DNA from: Pseudokineococcus lusitanus
GTDB taxonomy: Bacteria > Actinomycetota > Actinomycetes > Actinomycetales > Quadrisphaeraceae
Assembly: GCF_003751265.1 (NCBI RefSeq)
Contig: NZ_RJKN01000002.1
Location: 310,001-374,000 of the forward strand
Length of the DNA stretch: 64,000 bases
Direction: 5' to 3'
Shown here: one piece after another, positions 1 through 7,547 of the stretch
Layout: each line of letters begins with the position of its first letter
How positions within the stretch are numbered: position 1 is the stretch's first letter
The notes under the pieces: generated by a model
Databases searched by the model: none
What the model saw: only the letters and a program-made list of their open reading frames with translations
What the model was told of the DNA's origin: nothing
Position numbers and translations under genes: made by a program

Positions 1-1
1 C

Positions 2-1771
2 GAGAGCGCGGCGGGCGCTAACTGGGGCAGCATCCAGCTCCCCTTCGACTGCACGGCCGAGGACACCCTCGAGACCTGCCCGATCTACACCAACACGAAG
101 TTCGACACGACGCGGAACTTCACCCACTACATCCGCCCCGGCGACCACCTCCTCGGCGTCGACGACACCTCGACCGTCGCGGCGGAGACCCGCCGGGGCG
201 CCACCGTCGTGCACGTCAACGACACGGCCGCGCCGCGCGAGGTGACGCTCGACCTGTCCGGCTTCCGGCTCGTCCAGCGGGGCGCCACGGTCACGCCCGT
301 CGTCACCGACGCGGACGGCGCCCTCGTCGGGGGCGAGCCCGTGCCTGTCGCCGACGAGCGCGCGAGCCTCGTCGTGCCCGCGGAGTCCGTGACGACCTTC
401 CTCGTCCGCGGCGTCCGCGGCGCCGACGCCCGCGAGGCCACGGTGCAGGACGGCCACGTCTACCGCCTCGACGGCGTCCAGAGCGACCGCCTGCTGGCGG
501 CGGAGGGCGACGGCGCGGTGATCCGCGGCGACGACGTCTCCGCCGTCGAGCAGCTGTGGCGGCTGGAGGCCGTGACCGGCACCGGCAACCAGACGGAGTA
601 CGCGCTGACCTCGGCCGCCGACGGCCGCGTGCTGCGGGACGGCACCGACGGCCTCGTCCTCGTGGACGGTGACCCCGCGTCCGACCCGGCCGCCCGCTGG
701 GTCGGCTCGACGACGGGCGACGGGACCTGGACCTTCGTCAACCGCGGCACGACCCGCCTGCTCGACGTCGGCGGCCAGGCGACGGCCGACGGCTCCCCCG
801 TCGGCACGTGGCAGGCGGGCGGCGGCGCCAACCAGCGCTGGGCGCTCGTCGACGAGACCGTGCTGGGCGGGGCCCCGGTGGAGGTCTTCACGCCCACGGG
901 CGAGGTCCCGCAGCTGCCGGCCACCGTGCCGACGCGGCTGCGCGGGGGCACGGGCGTCGCGGTGCCCGTCACCTGGCGCCTGCCCGCGCCGCGGGTCTGG
1001 GACAGCCCGGGGACGCGCACCGTGCGCGGCACCGCGACCGATCTCACCGGCCGGACGCACCGCGTCGAGGCGACGGTCGTCGTCGACACGCTGACGACGA
1101 CGGAGCCCGCGGCGGCCGCGACCGTGCCCGGCGAGCTGCCCGTCCTCCCGGCGTCCGTGACGGCGACCGGCTCGCTCGGCGTGCCGGTGCAGCGCCCCGT
1201 CGTCTGGGACGCCGTCGACGTCGCCGACCTCGCCGAGGTGGGTCAGGTCGAGGTGACCGGCACGGTCGACGCCGGGGCCGGACGCACGCTGCCCGCCGTG
1301 GCCGTCGTCGACGTCACGCCCGGGGTGCCGGGCAACGTCGCCCTGGACGCCGGCGTCTCCTACGCCGCGTCCTTCAGCGAGCCGGGGTACGGCCCGGCCG
1401 GACTGCGGGACGGGCGGACCACCGACAAGGCGTGGTCGACGTGGACGCCGGACCAGTCGCGCGGCGCCGAGACGCTGACGGCCACGCTGCCCGCACCGCG
1501 CACGGTGACCGGCCTGCGGCTGCACGTGCTGCCGGAGGGCGAGGGCACCGCCCCCGTGGACGCCCGGGTCCAGGTGCGGGCGGCGGACGGCACGTGGGTC
1601 GACGCCGGGTCCGTCACCGGCCCCGCCACGGCGACCGTCGTCGACGTCCCGCTCACGACGCCGACCCGCTCGGACGCCGTCCGGGTGGTGCTGACGCCGG
1701 CGGCGGGCCGGTACCTCGTGGCCTCGGAGCTCGAGGTGCTGGCGCTCGTCCCCGGGACGCCCGCCGGCTGA
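2..1771 (+). CDS. Secreted GH30-like glycosidase, C-terminal part (5' truncated by window edge)
   Basis: The gene enters from the left edge in frame 2, so the catalytic barrel is missing; 589 residues are visible. The first ~60 residues (a FIRPG-type phrase, here HYIRPGDHLLGV, then VVHVNDTAAPREVTLDLSG) resemble the beta-sandwich that follows the barrel in GH30 endo-beta-1,6-galactanase-type enzymes. A ricin-type beta-trefoil follows (about residues 145-285, ending in an NQRW motif). Two Ig-like domains of the Big_4 type come next (about 295-445), then a discoidin/CBM32-like domain to the end (GNVALDAGVSYAASF, DGRTTDKAWSTW). The layout suggests a secreted multimodular polysaccharide hydrolase. 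It lies just upstream of a sugar importer, which may take up the released sugars. The GH30 assignment is moderate; the accessory modules are clearer. Confidence 0.75.
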   Translation, partial: ESAAGANWGSIQLPFDCTAEDTLETCPIYTNTKFDTTRNFTHYIRPGDHLLGVDDTSTVAAETRRGATVVHVNDTAAPREVTLDLSGFRLVQRGATVTPVVTDADGALVGGEPVPVADERASLVVPAESVTTFLVRGVRGADAREATVQDGHVYRLDGVQSDRLLAAEGDGAVIRGDDVSAVEQLWRLEAVTGTGNQTEYALTSAADGRVLRDGTDGLVLVDGDPASDPAARWVGSTTGDGTWTFVNRGTTRLLDVGGQATADGSPVGTWQAGGGANQRWALVDETVLGGAPVEVFTPTGEVPQLPATVPTRLRGGTGVAVPVTWRLPAPRVWDSPGTRTVRGTATDLTGRTHRVEATVVVDTLTTTEPAAAATVPGELPVLPASVTATGSLGVPVQRPVVWDAVDVADLAEVGQVEVTGTVDAGAGRTLPAVAVVDVTPGVPGNVALDAGVSYAASFSEPGYGPAGLRDGRTTDKAWSTWTPDQSRGAETLTATLPAPRTVTGLRLHVLPEGEGTAPVDARVQVRAADGTWVDAGSVTGPATATVVDVPLTTPTRSDAVRVVLTPAAGRYLVASELEVLALVPGTPAG

Positions 1772-1784
1772 CCGAGCGCTCCCA

Positions 1785-1820
1785 CCGCAGGCCCGTCCCC
1801 CTCGGGGGGCGGGCCTGCGG
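1785..1820 (+). terminator. Strong intrinsic-type hairpin after the glycosidase
   Basis: A perfect 11-bp outer stem (1785-1795 with 1810-1820) continues into a further C/G stem around a tiny loop. It begins 13 bases after the stop codon. There is no clear U tract, which is usual in very GC-rich actinobacteria. Confidence 0.75.
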
Positions 1821-1891
1821 CATGTCCGGGCCCGTCCCGGTCCCCGAAACATTCGAGACCGATCCGTGACGGGTGGACCTCGGCGAAGTGC

Positions 1892-1921
1892 TTGACAGGC
1901 CCCACCGGCGGACCGCAGGGT
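1892..1921 (+). promoter_or_regulatory. Promoter for the sugar ABC importer
   Basis: A consensus TTGACA at 1892-1897 is followed after 18 bases by CAGGGT (1916-1921), an acceptable actinobacterial -10. It is the only such match in the 413-base gap before the lipoprotein gene and lies directly upstream of a LacI-type operator. This implies a leader of about 250 bases. Confidence 0.5.
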
Positions 1922-1932
1922 TCAGGCGTCGC

Positions 1933-1948
1933 GTGAGAGCGCTTCCAC
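1933..1948. promoter_or_regulatory. LacI-family operator-like palindrome
   Basis: GTGAGAGCGCTTCCAC is a 16-base near-palindrome with the central AGCGCT typical of LacI/GalR-family sugar repressors (compare TGGGAGCGCTCCCA of CebR). Two symmetric positions mismatch. It sits about 12 bases past the proposed -10, where a bound repressor would block transcription. No LacI-type regulator gene is in the window. Confidence 0.55.
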
Positions 1949-2184
1949 GGCGTCGTGGACGGCTCGGCGACCGCACCGACCCAGGACGACGGTCGTCCCG
2001 GGCGGCGAGACCGCCCCATCGGTCCGCCGACGTCACCGACACGTCCCGCACCTTTCGTCAGCCCGGGCCCGCACCGTCGCGGTCCCGGGGGCCGGTCGCC
2101 CGGGCTCTCGCCCGGCGCCGGCAGCCGGACCCAGCCCGTCGTCGACCGACCTCCTCCCCCGGGGGAGGTCCGTGAGGAGAACCC

Positions 2185-3504
2185 GTGCACCGCTTCCGCT
2201 CCCGCAGGGCCGTCACCGCGGTCGCCGCCCTCGGCGTCACGTCCCTCGGCCTGGCCGCCTGCGGCGGGTCGTCCGCCGACGGCGCCGGCCCGGTCGGCAC
2301 CGCCGACCCCGACGAGGCCGTGACGATCACCGTCGACAGCTTCGGCGGCATCTTCGCCAACTACGAGAAGGCGGGACTCCTCGACCAGTACCAGGAGGAG
2401 CACCCCAACGTCACGATCGAGTACTCCGAGGTCCAGCAGGAGAGCGACTACTGGACGGCCCTCGCGACGAAGATCAACTCCGGCTCGGGCCTGGCCGACA
2501 TCCAGCCCCTCGAGATCAGCCGGGCGGCGCTCGTGGCGAGCCAGCAGCAGGACGTCTGGACGGACATGCTCCAGACGCCCGTCGCCGACCAGCTCGAGGA
2601 GGAGACCGACGCGGCCGTCGGCGCCGTGACGACCCAGGACGGCGCCGTGCTCGGCCTGCCGACCGACGCCGGCCCCATGGCCATCTGCTACCGCAGCGAC
2701 AAGCTCGAGGAGGCGGGCCTGCCGTCCGACCCCGCCGAGCTCGCGCAGCAGATCACCGACTGGGACTCCTACGAGTCCGTGGGCGAGCAGTACGCCGCGG
2801 CCACGGACGGCGCCGCCTGGATGGACTCGGTCGGCGGCTACTACCGCGTCCTCACCTCGGTCGAGCCCGTCCGCAACTACGACGAGGAGGGCGAGCCGAC
2901 CTGGGAGTCCAACGACACGGTCAGGCCGTCCTTCGACCGCGCGGCCGGTGCGGCGGAGAAGGGCCTCACGGCCGGGCTGTCCCAGTTCGACCCGGCGTGG
3001 AACACGGCCATGAACACCGGTGACTTCGCCACCATCGCCTGCCCGGCGTGGATGCTCGGCTACATCAAGCAGCAGGCCGGTGACGAGAACGCCGGGAACT
3101 GGGACGTCCTGCCCCTCCCGCAGCAGCTCGGCGGCAACTGGGGCGGCTCCTTCCTCGCCGTCCCGCAGGACAGCCCCAACCGCGAGGCGGCCGTGGAGCT
3201 CGCCGCCTTCCTCACGAGCGCCGACGCGGAGGCCGACGAGTTCCGGCAGGGGCTCGCGTACCCGTCCAACACGGCCGCCCAGGAGCAGACGCTGGACGTG
3301 ACCGACGAGTACTTCAACGGCGCGCCCATCGGGGAGATCTTCTCGACGGCGGCCCAGGCGGCCCCGAACCAGCCGCTCGGCGTGGACGACGGCGCCATCG
3401 ACCAGGCCATCGGCGACGCGCTCACCGCCGTCGAGGCCAACGGCGTGGCGCCCGACGAGGCGTGGCAGCTGGCCGTCCGCACCATCAACGACACGGTCGG
3501 CTGA
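2185..3504 (+). CDS. Extracellular solute-binding lipoprotein of a sugar ABC transporter
   Basis: 439 residues, usual for family 1 solute-binding proteins. The N-terminus has basic residues, a hydrophobic stretch and a LAAC lipobox, with lipidation expected at Cys26. The mature domain has the family phrases DSFGGIFANYEKAGLLDQY and GGNWGGSFLAVPQDS, and alternates Trp and Tyr residues as in carbohydrate binders. The GTG start follows a GAGGAG ribosome-binding site at 2174-2179. It is the first gene of a three-gene importer. No ATPase gene is present, so a shared MsiK-type ATPase is likely. The substrate is unknown; a galactan or glucan oligosaccharide is a guess from the upstream glycosidase. 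Confidence 0.93.
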   Translation: MHRFRSRRAVTAVAALGVTSLGLAACGGSSADGAGPVGTADPDEAVTITVDSFGGIFANYEKAGLLDQYQEEHPNVTIEYSEVQQESDYWTALATKINSGSGLADIQPLEISRAALVASQQQDVWTDMLQTPVADQLEEETDAAVGAVTTQDGAVLGLPTDAGPMAICYRSDKLEEAGLPSDPAELAQQITDWDSYESVGEQYAAATDGAAWMDSVGGYYRVLTSVEPVRNYDEEGEPTWESNDTVRPSFDRAAGAAEKGLTAGLSQFDPAWNTAMNTGDFATIACPAWMLGYIKQQAGDENAGNWDVLPLPQQLGGNWGGSFLAVPQDSPNREAAVELAAFLTSADAEADEFRQGLAYPSNTAAQEQTLDVTDEYFNGAPIGEIFSTAAQAAPNQPLGVDDGAIDQAIGDALTAVEANGVAPDEAWQLAVRTINDTVG

Positions 3505-3521
3505 CGACCGGGCGCACGGGT

Positions 3522-3547
3522 GGCCCCCCGCTCACCAGCGGGGGGCC
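3522..3547 (+). terminator. Hairpin between binding-protein and permease genes
   Basis: An 11-bp GC stem (3522-3532 with 3537-3547) closes a CACC tetraloop 17 bases after the lipoprotein stop. In an importer operon it probably works as a partial terminator or 3' stabiliser that keeps binding-protein mRNA above permease mRNA. Confidence 0.55.
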
Positions 3548-3651
3548 GCCCGTCCACCGCGGCGGCCCGCGCCGCCGCGGTCGTCCCGCCCCGCGGGACC
3601 CCCACCCGGTGAGCGCCGGCGCCGACGCGCCGGCCGAGGAGGAGAGCTGAC

Positions 3652-4692
3652 ATGGCGGCCCACGCACCGACGACGACCCCCGCGGAGCCCGCGGGGGCCG
3701 GGCACCCCCCGACGCGCACGCCACCGGACGAGGTCGCGCGGCGGTCGCGCCGGGAGGGCCGCGCCTACCGCCGCGCGCCGTACGTCTACATCGCGCCGTT
3801 CTTCCTGCTCTTCGGCGCCTTCGGCCTCTTCCCGCTCGTCTACACCGTGTGGATCAGCTTCCAGGAGTACCGCCTCGGCGGGGGCGACCCGGAGTTCGTC
3901 GGGTGGGACAACTACGTCTGGCTCTTCGGCAGCCCGTCCTTCTACAACAGCCTGTGGAAGACGCTGACCATCGGCCTCATCTCCACCGTGCCGCAGCTGC
4001 TCATGGCCCTCGGCCTCGCGCACCTGCTGAACATGAACATGCGCGTCCGGGCCTTCTTCCGGGTCTCGATGATCGTGCCCTACGCCACCTCGCTCGTGGC
4101 GGCCACGCTCGTGTTCGCGTCGATCTTCGCGAACACGCCCGGCGGGCTCATGAACGTCGTGCTGGGGATGGTCGGCATCGACCCGATCAACTGGACGAAC
4201 GGCAACTGGACCGCGCAGATCGCCATCGCGACCATCGTCACCTGGCACTGGACGGGCTACAACGCGCTCATCTACCTGGCGGGCATGCAGTCCATCCCCA
4301 AGGACCTCTACGAGGCGGCCTCCATCGACGGCGCCGGCCGTTTCCGCCAGTTCCTCCACGTGACGGTCCCCGGCCTGCGGCCGACGATCCTCTTCACCAT
4401 CGTGCTCTCCACGATCGGCGCGACCCAGCTCTTCACCGAGCCGTTCCTCTTCGGCAACGGCGCGGAGGGCGGGGCGCTCGGCCAGTACCAGGTGCTGACG
4501 CTGTACATGTACAACATCGGCTTCGAGATCGGCCGCCTCGGCCGTGCCGCCGCCATCGCCTGCGTCACCCTGATCATCGTCATCGCCCTCGTCCTGCTCA
4601 ACACGGGCCTCGCCTTCCTGCGCACCCGTGACAAGAGCCAGCCGCTGCTGCGACGACGCCGCGGCGCCTCCTCGAAGAAGGTGTCCCGATGA
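3652..4692 (+). CDS. Sugar ABC transporter permease, MalF/UgpA-like
   Basis: 346 residues with a charged, proline-rich cytoplasmic N-terminus (about 40 residues) and six predicted membrane segments. The first is IAPFFLLFGAFGLFPLVYTV. The EAA loop that contacts the ATPase reads EAASIDGAGRFRQFLHVTVP. The ATG has a GGAGGAG ribosome-binding site. Its stop overlaps the next start (ATGA), so the two permeases are translationally coupled and form the heteromeric channel. Confidence 0.93.
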   Translation: MAAHAPTTTPAEPAGAGHPPTRTPPDEVARRSRREGRAYRRAPYVYIAPFFLLFGAFGLFPLVYTVWISFQEYRLGGGDPEFVGWDNYVWLFGSPSFYNSLWKTLTIGLISTVPQLLMALGLAHLLNMNMRVRAFFRVSMIVPYATSLVAATLVFASIFANTPGGLMNVVLGMVGIDPINWTNGNWTAQIAIATIVTWHWTGYNALIYLAGMQSIPKDLYEAASIDGAGRFRQFLHVTVPGLRPTILFTIVLSTIGATQLFTEPFLFGNGAEGGALGQYQVLTLYMYNIGFEIGRLGRAAAIACVTLIIVIALVLLNTGLAFLRTRDKSQPLLRRRRGASSKKVSR

Positions 4693-5576
4693 CCTCGACG
4701 CCCGACGTCCGCGTGGCCGCGGCCCTGCCGGCGGCGACCGCGCCCCGCCGTCGCCGCCGCGCCGAGGACAGCGCCGGCCCGCTCACCTACGTGGTGCTGA
4801 CCGTCACGGCGCTGCTCTTCCTCTTCCCCTTCTACTACTCCCTCGTCGCCGCGTCGCACTCGCCCTCCGACCTCTACGACGGCACCCCGCCCCTGCTGCC
4901 CGGGCCCCAGATCTTCGAGAACATGCGGCTGGCGCTCGAGCAGGCCGACCTCGTCGCGGCCCTCGGGCGCTCGCTCGTCGTCTCCCTCGCGGTCACCGCC
5001 ACCACGGTCTTCTTCTGCACCCTGGCGGGCTTCGCCTTCGCCAAGTCGCGGTTCCGCGGCCGCAACGCCCTCTTCGGCATCACGGTGGCGACGCTGACGA
5101 TCCCGCCGACGCTGAGCATCATCCCGCTCTACGTCGTCATGACCCGGCTGGGCCTCGTCAACAACCTCATGTCCGTCATCCTCCCGGGCGCCGTGACGGC
5201 CTTCGGCGTCTTCTTCATGCGGCAGTTCATCTCCCAGGCCCTCCCCGACGAGCTCGTGGAGGCGGCCCGGGTCGACGGCGCGTCGATGCACCGCACGGTC
5301 TTCGCGATCGTCTTCCCGCTGGCCCGCCCCGGGATGGCCGTGCTGGGGATCCTGTCCTTCATGGCCGCCTGGAACGACTTCCTGTGGCCCTTCATCGTCG
5401 TGCGGCAGAGCCCGACGATCCAGGTGGCCGTCGCCGGCATCGGCGCGGGCTACACCCCGGACATCTCCGTCATCCTCGCGGGCACCGTCCTCGCCACCGT
5501 GCCGCTGCTCGTCGTCACGGCGATCTTCGGCCGCCAGATCGTCGGCGGCATCACCGCGGGCGCGGTCAAGGGCTGA
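4689..5576 (+). CDS. Sugar ABC transporter permease, MalG/UgpE-like
   Basis: 295 residues, six predicted membrane segments, and the EAA loop EAARVDGASMHRTVFAIVFP near residue 196. It overlaps the preceding permease by four bases. A strong hairpin follows, so it is the last gene of the importer operon. The pair needs an ATPase encoded elsewhere. Confidence 0.93.
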   Translation: MTSTPDVRVAAALPAATAPRRRRRAEDSAGPLTYVVLTVTALLFLFPFYYSLVAASHSPSDLYDGTPPLLPGPQIFENMRLALEQADLVAALGRSLVVSLAVTATTVFFCTLAGFAFAKSRFRGRNALFGITVATLTIPPTLSIIPLYVVMTRLGLVNNLMSVILPGAVTAFGVFFMRQFISQALPDELVEAARVDGASMHRTVFAIVFPLARPGMAVLGILSFMAAWNDFLWPFIVVRQSPTIQVAVAGIGAGYTPDISVILAGTVLATVPLLVVTAIFGRQIVGGITAGAVKG

Positions 5577-5592
5577 CGACCCCGGCGCCGGC

Positions 5593-5628
5593 CGCGGGAG
5601 GGGTGTCCACGGGGGGGCCCCTCCCGCG
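5593..5628 (+). terminator. Terminator hairpin after the importer operon
   Basis: An 11-bp perfect stem (5593-5603 with 5618-5628) starts 17 bases after the permease stop and ends 35 bases before the next start. Confidence 0.7.
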
Positions 5629-5663
5629 CGGCGGGGCACCGGACGGGGCAGTACCTTCCGCCC

Positions 5664-7523
5664 GTGCACGCAGAGGGCGCGGACGGCGTCGACGAGGTCG
5701 GCGCGGGCACGGCACCCGGCCCGGCGGTCCCGCCGGACCTCCTGGAGGCCTTGTCCTCGGGCATCGCGGAGCTGCGCGCGCGGGAACGCGGGCTGCTGCA
5801 GGCCGGGCTGTCCTTCAGCGTGGCCGACGCCCGCCTCCCCGACCTGCCGCTCGTCTGGGTGAGCCCGGCCTTCACGGCCCTGACGGGGTACCCGGTCGAG
5901 GAGGCGGTCGGGCAGAACTGCCGCTTCCTGCGCGGTGGACTCCTCGGGCCCGAGTCGACGGCTCTCGGCGCCGCGGCCGTCGCCGGCGAGGCGACGGTGC
6001 AGACGCTCCTCAACGTCCGGCGGGACGGCACCGTCTTCCACAACCGGGTCGCCCTCAGCCCGGTGCGGGACGCGGACGGCGTCCTCACCCACGTCGTCGG
6101 CGTCCAGACCGACGTCACCGACCTCGTCGAGGCCGCGCGCGACCGCGACGCCGCGGCCGCGGCCGAGCACGAGGCGCGGCTGCTCGCCGAGGGCGCCCTC
6201 GCCCGCGCCGAGGAGACCCGCCGCCACCTCGACCTCCTGGCGGACACCGAGGCCCGGCTGTCCGGCCACCTCGACGAGGAGACCTGCCGGCAGCGGCTCG
6301 CCGGGCTGACGGTGCCCGCGCTCGGCGACCGCGTCGTCGTCTGGACCGACGAGGGCCGGGGCCGGCCGCCCCGCGTCCAGGTGCACCCGGCGGACGACCC
6401 CGCGGCAGCCGCCCTCGCGGCGGCCGCGGCGGCGACCTCCCCCGCCCCGCCACCGGCCGGCGCGGTGGTGCTCGGCGCCGACGCCCGGCTCCTGGGGGCA
6501 CCGCACGAGCCGGACCTCGCCCGGCTGCTGGACGGGCTCGGCCTGCTCGCCGCCGACGGGTCCGACGGCCGCACCGCCGTCGTCGTCGCCCTGCCGGGCG
6601 GCGGGCAGGTGCTCGACGTCGCCGTCGTCGTCCGCGAGCCCGGCCGGGTCCCGCTCACCGCCGACGAGGTCGTCCTCGCGGCCGAGCTCGGGCTGCGCTC
6701 GGGGGCCGCGCTGCACGCCGCCCGGGTCGCGGGCGAGCAGCGCACCATCGCGGAGACGCTGCAGCGCAGCCTCCTGCCCGTGCTCCCCGCCGTCCCCGGT
6801 GTCATCGCGGCCGCCCGCTACCGGGCCGCCGCCACCGGCGCGTCGGTGGGCGGCGACTTCTACGAGCTCCTCGACCTCACCGGCGGCGCGGTGGGGGTGG
6901 CCGTCGGCGACGTCGCCGGGCACGACGTCATGGCCGCCGCGGCCATGGGCCACCTGCGCGGGCTCCTGCGCGCGTGCGCGTGGGAGGCCTGGGAGGACCC
7001 GCCCGGCACCGCCGGCCGGGTCGACGCGCAGGGACGCCCCGTCGAGCGGCGCCGCCGGACGCAGTCGCCCGGGGCCGTGCTGCACCGCGTCGACCAGCTC
7101 GTCGTCGGCCTGCGCATCAGCACGCTCGCGACGCTGGCCTACGCGCGGCTCGAGCCCGACGGCGCGGGCGGCTGGTCGCTGCACCACGCGGCGGCGGGGC
7201 ACCCGCCCTTCGTCATCCGGCAACCGGACGGCTCGGCCGAGGTGACCGCGGCCGACGAGGGGCTGCTGCTGGGCGTCCTGCCCGGCGAGCGCCCGACCAC
7301 CCGGCGGGCCGTCGCGGCGGGCAGCACCCTCGTGGCCTTCACCGACGGCCTCGTCGAGCGCCGCGGGGAGCACCTCGACGAGGGGATCGAGCGGCTGCGC
7401 CGGCTCGTCGAGACGGGGCCCGCCGACGTCGAGGGGCTCGCGGACCACCTCGTCGCCCTCGCCGACGGCGACGACGACGCCGCGGTGCTCGTCGTCCACC
7501 TCGACGGGACGCCGACGGGCTGA
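5664..7523 (+). CDS. LOV-domain blue-light receptor fused to PP2C/SpoIIE-type phosphatase
   Basis: 619 residues. Residues ~50-150 form a LOV photoreceptor: the signature GQNCRFLRG places the adduct-forming Cys at 86. Both flavin-contacting Asn are present (LLNVRRDG and FHNRVALSPV), as is the Gln in VGVQTDVT. A linker helix and a divergent GAF-like region (about 170-340) follow. The C-terminal half (about 370-619) is an RsbU/SpoIIE-type Ser/Thr phosphatase that keeps the metal-binding acids (GGDFYE, GDVAGHD, FTDGLVE, DDDAAVLVVH). The expected role is light-dependent dephosphorylation of an anti-sigma-factor antagonist in a general-stress type pathway. A TACCTT -10 lies 7 bases before the GTG, so the mRNA may be leaderless. 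Its protein partner is not in the window. Confidence 0.9.
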   Translation: MHAEGADGVDEVGAGTAPGPAVPPDLLEALSSGIAELRARERGLLQAGLSFSVADARLPDLPLVWVSPAFTALTGYPVEEAVGQNCRFLRGGLLGPESTALGAAAVAGEATVQTLLNVRRDGTVFHNRVALSPVRDADGVLTHVVGVQTDVTDLVEAARDRDAAAAAEHEARLLAEGALARAEETRRHLDLLADTEARLSGHLDEETCRQRLAGLTVPALGDRVVVWTDEGRGRPPRVQVHPADDPAAAALAAAAAATSPAPPPAGAVVLGADARLLGAPHEPDLARLLDGLGLLAADGSDGRTAVVVALPGGGQVLDVAVVVREPGRVPLTADEVVLAAELGLRSGAALHAARVAGEQRTIAETLQRSLLPVLPAVPGVIAAARYRAAATGASVGGDFYELLDLTGGAVGVAVGDVAGHDVMAAAAMGHLRGLLRACAWEAWEDPPGTAGRVDAQGRPVERRRRTQSPGAVLHRVDQLVVGLRISTLATLAYARLEPDGAGGWSLHHAAAGHPPFVIRQPDGSAEVTAADEGLLLGVLPGERPTTRRAVAAGSTLVAFTDGLVERRGEHLDEGIERLRRLVETGPADVEGLADHLVALADGDDDAAVLVVHLDGTPTG

Positions 7524-7547
7524 CCGGCCCCGCCCGGGGCGACGGCG

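Noticed and set aside
4308-7499. 1063-codon open frame on the minus strand
   Set aside because: It lies antisense to the permease and LOV-phosphatase genes, with Asp/Gly/Arg/His-rich composition and no domain. Long open frames in non-coding phases are common at this GC content.
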